A stretch of 36,508 nucleotides of DNA from assembly GCA_001823105.1 (NCBI GenBank), contig MHTO01000004.1:1-36508 (forward strand), written 5' to 3'. A model generated the notes under the pieces. The model did no database searches, was not told the origin of the DNA, and was given only the letters and a program-made list of their open reading frames with translations. The number at the start of each line of letters is the position of its first letter. Within the stretch, counting starts at the first letter, position 1. This document shows positions 7,345 through 13,251 of the stretch, piece by piece. The position numbers and the translations under genes are program-made. The DNA comes from Candidatus Wildermuthbacteria bacterium GWA2_46_15. Its GTDB lineage: Bacteria; Patescibacteriota; Minisyncoccia; Minisyncoccales; GWA2-46-15.

Positions 7345-7864
7345 GAAGATTCGTGGATTTCACCATCTCAAGCAGGCCTTGCAGTGCCTTTCGAGGATTA
7401 TCCTCCAAGCTCTTAATTATATTGTCGCTATCAGTCTTGGCTTTATCGCAGCGCATGTTTAGATCATTAATGTGAATCTCTAAATCCGCAATCCGCTGAC
7501 GATAAAACATGGTTTTACCGCTATCTGTTTTTTCACAGAATAGCTGCTCCTGGTACTTATTTTTCTCTTGATCCAAATTTGTAATTTGGGATTTATATAT
7601 TTCAAGCAACTCCTTTCTTCCCTCTATAAAAGAGTCTAACTGCCTATTAGTGAGTTTTTCAACAAGATCAAGGTAGCGCATACAAAAATCATAGCCCAAC
7701 TTTGTTTTGTAAGTTTTGTATTCCATTTCAAGTCGTTTTAGCGCCTTTTCTTTTTCAACCTCAAATAATTTTAGCGCTTTTTCTTTTTCAGCTGAGGCAT
7801 CTGCTTCTAAAACCTTTTGCGCGGCTATGATCACCGCGATAATTACTTTGTCTGAATATTTCAT
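7337..7864 (-). CDS. Coiled-coil hypothetical protein, partner of the membrane protein
   Basis: 175-residue protein. A short hydrophobic N-terminus (VIIAVIIAAQKVL, residues 7-19) is followed by heptad-rich sequence: EKEKALKLFEVEKEKALKRL with a repeated EKEKALK unit, and later EIHINDLNMRCDKAKTDSDN. It therefore looks like a mostly helical, coiled-coil protein, possibly held at the membrane by its N-terminus. The start ATG at 7864 has GGAAGG about seven bases upstream. Its last eight bases overlap the start of the multi-pass membrane protein gene. No family or active site is recognised. It lies at the right end of the AT-rich block; the next gene upstream is 207 bases away and belongs to a more GC-rich operon. 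The 7865-8071 gap contains nothing I can name. Confidence 0.6.
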   Translation of the reverse strand: MKYSDKVIIAVIIAAQKVLEADASAEKEKALKLFEVEKEKALKRLEMEYKTYKTKLGYDFCMRYLDLVEKLTNRQLDSFIEGRKELLEIYKSQITNLDQEKNKYQEQLFCEKTDSGKTMFYRQRIADLEIHINDLNMRCDKAKTDSDNIIKSLEDNPRKALQGLLEMVKSTNLLE

Positions 7865-8071
7865 AGTGTGCCTTCCTAGCTATACGAATAGTTTCTATCC
7901 TATCTCATAATACAAAAAAAGACCTTTTGGATTGAGTGATAACGGTCACCTATCTTTGGGAATTAAACATATCTTTCATTTCTTTCTCCCAGGCTTTGAA
8001 AGGGTCTGTTTTTCAAAATATTTTCGCCCTTCCTCAATCGTTCAACCTTATCTATTGTCTCTCACTGCCGC

Positions 8072-8830
8072 TTATCGGGAAGTTGGGAGCGCTTCGCGCA
8101 TTAGTGTTGAAAGGTGTATGAAAGTTTCCGGCAGCGGGGGGTTGGGGCGGACGGAAATGTCGGCTGTGAAGGCGGCGAGGGCTGGGGTTGTGAACTTGAA
8201 AGCTTGGAGCCGGCCGTCACAGAACACGGACAGGGCGTCCTTGTCGCCCAGGACGGCCAGGGCGGCGGCCTCGGCGGCCAGCGTGATCTCCTGTACTGCC
8301 TGTCCTACGTCCTCACTTTTAATGAAATAGGCGGCATGAATTATCGCTTCTAGCGCGTGTCGGGCCATGACCTCGCCCAGCTGCGGGAGGTAGGTTATAG
8401 CAGTATAGATGAATATGCGGTCGTAATCGGGGCTGTTGCATATCTCCAGGCCGTTAATTACGCAAGCAAGCCCCTGATCGAGGCCGACCCTATCCAGAAT
8501 GTAGCCGTTTACTTCGACCACGACCTGCACCAGGTTTAGACCGCCCTTTTGCTTGCCCAGGCTCTCCAGTATTTTGCGCCGAAATTTTTTATCAAGACCC
8601 ATCGGCCCCTGCGGTTCCTTATCCCAACCGTAGACCAGGCCCTGTTGCAACTGCCACAAACTGCGCTTACCCCCCTCGCCAGGGTCTGGATCCGGCTTCG
8701 GCAATATGAAAAACGGCAATACAGCCCATGGGCCACTGTAACCCATCGCTTTAGCGAACTCTCCCTCCACAGGGATCCATTCTATAAAGAACTTGTTGCG
8801 CGGCGGCTCAATACTTTTAGTGTTTTCCAT
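8072..8830 (-). CDS. Hypothetical protein, third gene of the RecA-like operon
   Basis: 252-residue protein of no family I recognise. It has a proline-rich turn near residues 45-53 (LPKPDPDPGEGG) and an alanine-rich, mainly helical second half (for example AVQEITLAAEAAALAVLG). No signal peptide, membrane segment or catalytic motif is evident. The start ATG at 8830 is supported by AGGAGG nine bases upstream. It lies 39 bases after the Walker-A-less RecA-like gene on the same strand and is most likely transcribed with it. By context it may be a partner, adaptor or substrate of the two RecA-like ATPases. GC content and codon use look like those two genes. Confidence 0.6.
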   Translation of the reverse strand: MENTKSIEPPRNKFFIEWIPVEGEFAKAMGYSGPWAVLPFFILPKPDPDPGEGGKRSLWQLQQGLVYGWDKEPQGPMGLDKKFRRKILESLGKQKGGLNLVQVVVEVNGYILDRVGLDQGLACVINGLEICNSPDYDRIFIYTAITYLPQLGEVMARHALEAIIHAAYFIKSEDVGQAVQEITLAAEAAALAVLGDKDALSVFCDGRLQAFKFTTPALAAFTADISVRPNPPLPETFIHLSTLMREALPTSR

Positions 8831-8869
8831 GCTGTTTAGCCTCCTACAATGTTCCCGGGCATATTCGGG

Positions 8870-9457
8870 TTACCGTCCTAGCCCTATTAGGCAATCACCC
8901 TCGCCGTCAGTATTTGGGCTATACCTGGATATACCCAGCACAACCGCGGATTTAGTTTCAACCGCCAGTTTCTTCAGCTCGCCGCATATAGTTGCGCCGC
9001 CTTTACCGGCAGGATAGGCGCGCAACAGGTCCCCGTTGTCTATTACCACCAATCCTGGTTTATACTTAATGACGAATTTACGAACCGCTTTAAAGAACTG
9101 CGTAAAGCCAGAAGGCACTATATCGCCGATGTAAAGAGGCGCTTCGGAGAAATCATCCACAGCCTTGATAACCCTGCCCCCTTGGACCAGTGAAAGTCTT
9201 GTTTTTTTACCATCAGCCAGCCTTGTCCTGCCGTATACTTCGACCAACCTGACACCGTCCTCTACCATGGGTTTACGAAGCGGGATGTAAACAGCCGCCT
9301 TGCCGCCCACAACCGCGGCGTCGGCCAGGATTTTCGTGGCCAGGCTTGTCGTATCTGATACGTAGTAGCCGCAAATAACCCAAAGCTTTCCCGGCTTAAA
9401 TTCAGACACTATCCCAACCTCACTCTTCCGTTTTACTGCGCTTTTTTTAATTTTCAT
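8870..9457 (-). CDS. RecA/DnaB-like ATPase paralogue with lost Walker A
   Basis: 195-residue protein paralogous to the next gene upstream. Shared blocks include PGKLWVICG (22-30), AAVYIPL, APLYIGDIVPSGF, VRKFVIKYKPGLVVID (Walker B Asp at 140) and GATICGELKKLA. These recall the C-terminal RecA-fold of DnaB-type helicases or KaiC/RepA-like ATPases, but only a minimal core is present. Where its neighbour has GPNGSGKT, this protein has GYYVSDTT: the Walker A glycines and the lysine are gone, so ATP hydrolysis is unlikely. A catalytically dead partner in a hetero-oligomer is a natural reading, but remote and not shown. The start ATG at 9457 follows AGGAGA. The gene order and 60-base spacing suggest tandem duplication and then divergence. 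Confidence 0.7.
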   Translation of the reverse strand: MKIKKSAVKRKSEVGIVSEFKPGKLWVICGYYVSDTTSLATKILADAAVVGGKAAVYIPLRKPMVEDGVRLVEVYGRTRLADGKKTRLSLVQGGRVIKAVDDFSEAPLYIGDIVPSGFTQFFKAVRKFVIKYKPGLVVIDNGDLLRAYPAGKGGATICGELKKLAVETKSAVVLGISRYSPNTDGEGDCLIGLGR

Positions 9458-9517
9458 TAATTTTCTCCTATAAAACTACTAAAGAACCCGGCCGCATGAT
9501 GACATAGGCGGCACTGA

Positions 9518-10099
9518 TCAGTTCTGCTTTCCTTTCCGGCAGACGTCTTCCAGTTCAATTACGGCGTCAGCTTGACCGTCCGTCTCCTTGTTATAGCGCG
9601 GGGTGACCATAACTACCGCGGCCTTGATGTCTTTTGCCAGCTTCCGAAGTTCCCCGCATAAGGTTGCCCCGGCCTTGCCGGTGGTCCCCAAGCGCTGCGA
9701 GATTGCGTTGTCTATAACGACAAGCCTAATTTCTTTCCGGGCAAATTTCCGAACCTCCTTAATTAGTTCCGGCAACCCGCTCGGTTCAATATCGCTAAGG
9801 TAAACTGGTGCGCCAGACAGGGCCTTCGCCGCCGCCGCCAGCCGCTCACAGGCAACTTTAGCAGCCTTGGCTGTCCAGGCAGACTGCAGGGGGATACCAC
9901 TGTGAACGTTAGCCATAATAGAAGCGCAGTTCTTGGTGTCTTTATCCAGCGGCATGTACAGCGCGCCCTTGTTTTCGTCAACGGCACAGCCCGCCACCAG
10001 CCCCATGGCGAACCGCGTCTTGCCGGAGCCATTAGGCCCAATTACCACCCAGAGTTTCCCCGGCGGAAAAAGCTTGGTTATCTTTTCTTGTTTTTTCAT
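9518..10099 (-). CDS. Short RecA/DnaB-like ATPase with intact Walker A
   Basis: 193-residue RecA-fold ATPase. GPNGSGKT (21-28) is a good Walker A; RLVVIDN (Asp130) is a likely Walker B; AAVVMVTPRYN (160-170) and ADAVIEL (177-183) sit where DnaB-type helicases have their sensor strand and the end of the core. It lacks a primase-binding N-terminal domain and is less than half the length of DnaB, so it is not the replicative helicase. The start at 10099 is preferred to an upstream one (10201) because GGAG lies six bases before it. It is the first gene of an operon with a Walker-A-less paralogue and an unknown protein, divergent from the WYL regulator 208 bases away. Function may be DNA- or protein-remodelling; alternatives are a KaiC-like signalling ATPase. 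Confidence 0.75.
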   Translation of the reverse strand: MKKQEKITKLFPPGKLWVVIGPNGSGKTRFAMGLVAGCAVDENKGALYMPLDKDTKNCASIMANVHSGIPLQSAWTAKAAKVACERLAAAAKALSGAPVYLSDIEPSGLPELIKEVRKFARKEIRLVVIDNAISQRLGTTGKAGATLCGELRKLAKDIKAAVVMVTPRYNKETDGQADAVIELEDVCRKGKQN

Positions 10100-10175
10100 C
10101 GTTTTCTCCATTGACCGACCCATGACCCACGGAACGCCAAAGGCCGGATATCTCCTTCCAGCCTCCAAAACCGGC

Positions 10176-10223
10176 CCATAAATACATATTAACAGGCTCA
10201 TCAGTCAACGTTGTGTCCGATTG
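10176..10223 (-). promoter_or_regulatory. Shared upstream box of the RecA-like operon
   Basis: On the minus strand CAATCGGACACA (10223-10212) is followed three bases later by TTGACT (10208-10203), a good -35 hexamer, then TAATAT (10191-10186) and TTTATGG (10182-10176). The first 12 bases match exactly the box before the ClpX-like gene (1592-1603), and TTG falls at the same distance. It leaves a leader of roughly 75 bases to the start at 10099. The WYL regulator encoded in the opposite direction is the obvious candidate to bind here. Confidence 0.5.
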
Positions 10224-10265
10224 TTTTTTGTCTGTAAAATACCACAACAGTCCCACCTATCCTCT

Positions 10266-10271
10266 TATAAT
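10266..10271 (+). promoter_or_regulatory. Possible -10 element of the WYL regulator gene
   Basis: A perfect TATAAT lies 36 bases before the ATG at 10308. No good -35 hexamer stands 16-18 bases upstream (CACAAC at 17), which would fit an activated promoter or chance in an AT-rich spacer. Confidence 0.35.
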
Positions 10272-10307
10272 GTAAAATTGTCTTTCAACGTTTTAGCCGG
10301 GGGTATC

Positions 10308-11291
10308 ATGAAGCCTAAAAAGAGAAAAGTAATAATTTACGTCGGCACTGGCGCCAAGGACCGGCGCTTTGACACCTTTAAGAGAAGGATCATTTATATT
10401 TTTTCGCGCCTGGCGCAGAGGGGCTTTATTACCACAAAGGAACTTGCCGAAAAATTCGAGATGACACCGCGCAACGCCCTGCGCGACCTGTATCCACTGA
10501 GGGAGGAAGGCATCTTAAAGGAAAACATTACCCGCAGCGGCAGGTGGGAATTCGACACGGCGTCCAATTCCTTCATAAAGATGGTGGTTACGGATAATGA
10601 CTCTTCTACCCTGACTTTCCTCTACAATTTCGCCAAGGTTTTTGGCGGCGACATAAACGAGAAGGTGCTCAGCGTGCTGGATAAGGGTTTCCTCAGGGAG
10701 GACCGGGAATACCCGTTCTTTATGATAACCCAGAAGGTAAAGAACCCCGCAGCCAAAATGCCCTGCCACCAGGAGCTTTACGACGCCATACTAAAGCATC
10801 ATAAAATAAATCTTACCTACAGGAAGGCTACAGGGCAGCAGGCGACGGTAAAGGTTTCGCCTTTCTCCATGATAATGTGCGACGGCCTCTGGTACCTGGG
10901 CTATCTCCCTGACGGCAAGGAGAAGGAACTGCGGACAGTGCGCAGCAGCCACATAATTTCGGTGGAGCCTTTGCCGGACGAGGTTTTTGAGCGCCCGGAA
11001 TGGGCCCACAAGGCAATGAAGGAAGCCAAGAACATCTGGTTTGGCCCAGCCAAGACAAAATTCCGGCTAAAAGTCCAAAACACCATTAAGGACTACTTCG
11101 AGATGTCGGAATTCTTCCCCGAGCAGAAAATAAAGGACGAAGGCCCTGAGTATTTTACCATCGAGGCGCGCTACTCGCACTACAACGAGGTGGTGCCCAA
11201 CATCCTGCGCTTCCTGCCAGCCATTACCGTGCTGGAGCCGGCTGAACTAAAGGCCGAAGTGGCATGGCGGGTAAACGCGTACAAACCGTAG
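10308..11291 (+). CDS. WYL-domain transcriptional regulator
   Basis: 327-residue regulator. An N-terminal DeoR-like winged helix-turn-helix spans about residues 23-70 (GFITTKELAEKFEMTPRNAL, then RDLYPLREEGIL). The WYL domain lies near 155-230 (LYDAILKHHKINLTYRKATG, VSPFSMIMCDGLWYLGYL, ELRTVRSSHIISVEPL), with its ligand-pocket residues in the WYLGYL and RTVRSSHI segments. A C-terminal WCX-like region ends the protein. WYL regulators often repress or activate defence loci in response to nucleic acids or nucleotides. The ATG at 10308 is chosen because the product then starts MKPKKRKVIIYV; a GGGGG run four bases upstream is a weak ribosome site. It is divergent from the RecA-like operon and probably controls it, and perhaps the ClpX-like gene through the shared box. 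Its GC-rich composition matches those genes. Confidence 0.85.
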   Translation: MKPKKRKVIIYVGTGAKDRRFDTFKRRIIYIFSRLAQRGFITTKELAEKFEMTPRNALRDLYPLREEGILKENITRSGRWEFDTASNSFIKMVVTDNDSSTLTFLYNFAKVFGGDINEKVLSVLDKGFLREDREYPFFMITQKVKNPAAKMPCHQELYDAILKHHKINLTYRKATGQQATVKVSPFSMIMCDGLWYLGYLPDGKEKELRTVRSSHIISVEPLPDEVFERPEWAHKAMKEAKNIWFGPAKTKFRLKVQNTIKDYFEMSEFFPEQKIKDEGPEYFTIEARYSHYNEVVPNILRFLPAITVLEPAELKAEVAWRVNAYKP

Positions 11292-11392
11292 ATGACCTTT
11301 CCCCGTTGTTCAGACCAGTGCTGAGTTGTTAAATAGCAAATCCTCCAGTTTCAACTAGTCACCAGGAATTAAGCTAGAACACATCGACAGCG

Positions 11393-12982
11393 CTATTGGT
11401 TCCATCCGCCAGTGTCGCTATCTCGCCACCTGTCATAACCGCCTAGACTGCCGGGGCCATTTGGATGCAAGATGTGGTGTTCCTTCGCCGTAAGAGGCGT
11501 TAATTTCTGTGGAAATTTATAACAGTAGTACTCGGCCCAGACAATTTTATCTCGCCAGTACGGTTCTGCATACCAAAGACCAGCCTTTTCGCAATCAGCG
11601 CCAAACTCAATGCGCCATTTAGTGATTGTTTTAGTATCGACGCCTTTCCAAGTTGGGGCAGTGTGCCACTCATAGGCGCGCACCGGAATATCTTCCCATT
11701 CTTTTATCGCGTGCCACTCCGCGGCAGTAGCCGCGTCCTCCCCCCAGGCCTTGCGCCAGTCACACACAATTTTAGCCTGCGTGCCAGCCCAATGCGGTAC
11801 TTTATGCCAGATTTCCGTGGTTGCTGCATCCCGCTTAAAGTACTTGCTCCATGCCTCGGCAATAGAAATCCTGTCTTTCCAGTAATCTAATTTAAACCAG
11901 CAATATGCTGTAATCGGTTTTTGACCAAAATGCTGGTGCCAGGCAATTACGTCTTCGCCACAGACATCTTTCCAAAGCTCGCTTTTGTGCCAAAGGGAGG
12001 AATCCCTGGGATACTTCCGCCAATATTCCTGTTTATGCCATTCTATAGCAGCCTGGCAATTGTTCCCCCAGGATTTTCTCCATAAGATCGTTTCAGCTCC
12101 CAGGTTCTCCCAATAGGAGTCCGAGAACCAGGCTAAATTAGCGGCTGCAATGCTATTCCCTTGGCTAGCGGCAAGTTTGGACCAATGCTTTGCATTCTCA
12201 AGATCTTGCGGCACGCCGTCACCGAGGAAATATCTTTCTCCTAAATATTCCTGGGCTGATCCATCCCCTGAATTAGCGGCTTGGATGATTAGTGAAATAC
12301 CCCTTTCTTTGTCTAATCCGACAGCTTCGCCGGTAAAGGTGAGGAAACCAATCCAAAAGACCCCCGATTTTCCAGCAGCCTTAAAGCAGTTAACTGCTTC
12401 TCGATATTCATTTTGAATTGGCAGTCTGCGTGCCCTGTCTTTCTCGAGCAATTCCTGAGCGTTGATCAAGTGCAGTCGGCCTAACTTGATTAGCGCCGGG
12501 GAATATCTTTTGTCTGCCGCTGCCCTATACCAGCGGCCTGCTTTTGCGAAATCTTTTGGGATATCGGCGCTTCCCTCAAAATAAATATCCCCCAAAATCA
12601 TCATTGCCTCTGGATGACCCTGGTTTGCCGCCTTGAGGTATGACTCTAGAGCTTTCTGCAGGTCTTTTTCAGTCCCGCAGCCTTCTTCATACATTATCCC
12701 CAGATTCTTTTGTCCCTCGCTGTCTCCTTGCTTGGCGGCACGCGCATATAATTCAAACGCTAATTGAAGATTTTGTGGTACGCCCTCTCCGGAATTATAA
12801 ATATCCCCGAGTAAGTTGAGAGCTTTTGGGAAACCCTGTTCAGCAGCACGGTTCAGCCAGTAGATGGCCTGCTTTAGGTCCTTTTGTATGTCATGGCCAT
12901 GACAATAACATTCACCTATATGGTATTGAGCCTCTGGATTACCGCCTTCAGCAGATTGAAAGTATTTGTCTGGGATTGTCAT
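11393..12982 (-). CDS. Sel1-repeat protein with a tryptophan-rich repeat C-terminus
   Basis: 529-residue protein in two halves. Residues 1-285 are Sel1-like (TPR-type) helical repeats, for example ALNLLGDIYNSGEGVPQNLQ and GSAQEYLGERYFLGDGVPQD, usually scaffolds for protein contacts. Residues about 288-485 are a second array I do not recognise: about 12 units of 14-17 residues, each with a pattern A-x2-W-[HR]-x4-W or A-x2-W-x3-[WF]. Examples are AAIEWHKQEYWRKYPRD, TEIWHKVPHWAGTQAKI and AAEWHAIKEWEDIPVR. I count about 23 Trp in these 200 residues. The tail (LHPNGPGSLGGYDRWRD) is glycine-rich. No enzyme motif is seen. It is the last gene of the minus-strand series, 123 bases after a 47-codon ORF, so it may be part of the helicase operon or independent. 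Most likely an adaptor or binding protein. Confidence 0.75.
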   Translation of the reverse strand: MTIPDKYFQSAEGGNPEAQYHIGECYCHGHDIQKDLKQAIYWLNRAAEQGFPKALNLLGDIYNSGEGVPQNLQLAFELYARAAKQGDSEGQKNLGIMYEEGCGTEKDLQKALESYLKAANQGHPEAMMILGDIYFEGSADIPKDFAKAGRWYRAAADKRYSPALIKLGRLHLINAQELLEKDRARRLPIQNEYREAVNCFKAAGKSGVFWIGFLTFTGEAVGLDKERGISLIIQAANSGDGSAQEYLGERYFLGDGVPQDLENAKHWSKLAASQGNSIAAANLAWFSDSYWENLGAETILWRKSWGNNCQAAIEWHKQEYWRKYPRDSSLWHKSELWKDVCGEDVIAWHQHFGQKPITAYCWFKLDYWKDRISIAEAWSKYFKRDAATTEIWHKVPHWAGTQAKIVCDWRKAWGEDAATAAEWHAIKEWEDIPVRAYEWHTAPTWKGVDTKTITKWRIEFGADCEKAGLWYAEPYWRDKIVWAEYYCYKFPQKLTPLTAKEHHILHPNGPGSLGGYDRWRDSDTGGWNQ

Positions 12983-13105
12983 ATATCAGAGCAGTACAAT
13001 TCTATTTTCGAATCACGAATAATCGGCAATTATTTTAGCGTTATGGGCTCCATTCTATCTACCCCCCCGCTAGCAAAACCGCGGCATGGGAAAAAAGTCA
13101 TTTTA

Positions 13106-13249
13106 TTATTTGCTGAGGCATAAAAAATACCGTTTTGATTTAACATGTGCCTCAACAATACTAAATTCACGCGCTCCGATCTTTATATTACCTGTCCATA
13201 AAGAATAGTTGTCTGTCTCATATTTTTCACGCTTCTTTGCAAAGCCCAT
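13106..13249 (-). CDS. Small hypothetical protein after the SF1 helicase (47 aa)
   Basis: A 47-residue frame, MGFAKKREKYETDNYSLWTG then NIKIGAREFSIVEAHVKSKR and YFLCLSK, ending in tandem TAA TAA. The ATG at 13249 lies two bases past the helicase stop codon, so translation would be coupled. There is no strong Shine-Dalgarno. The sequence is well mixed with charged, aromatic and beta-forming residues and looks like a small globular protein. No family recognised. A partner of the upstream helicase is possible. The remaining bases up to the Sel1 gene (12983-13105) hold nothing I can name. Confidence 0.5.
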   Translation of the reverse strand: MGFAKKREKYETDNYSLWTGNIKIGAREFSIVEAHVKSKRYFLCLSK

Positions 13250-13251
13250 AT

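Noticed and set aside
10100..10201. 34-residue N-terminal extension of the RecA-like ATPase
   Set aside because: No ribosome site at 10201, whereas GGAG stands six bases before the ATG at 10099, and the extension resembles no domain.
10221..10307. Upstream extension of the WYL regulator
   Set aside because: Frame is open here but lacks a ribosome site and overlaps the shared box; the homologous start is at 10308.
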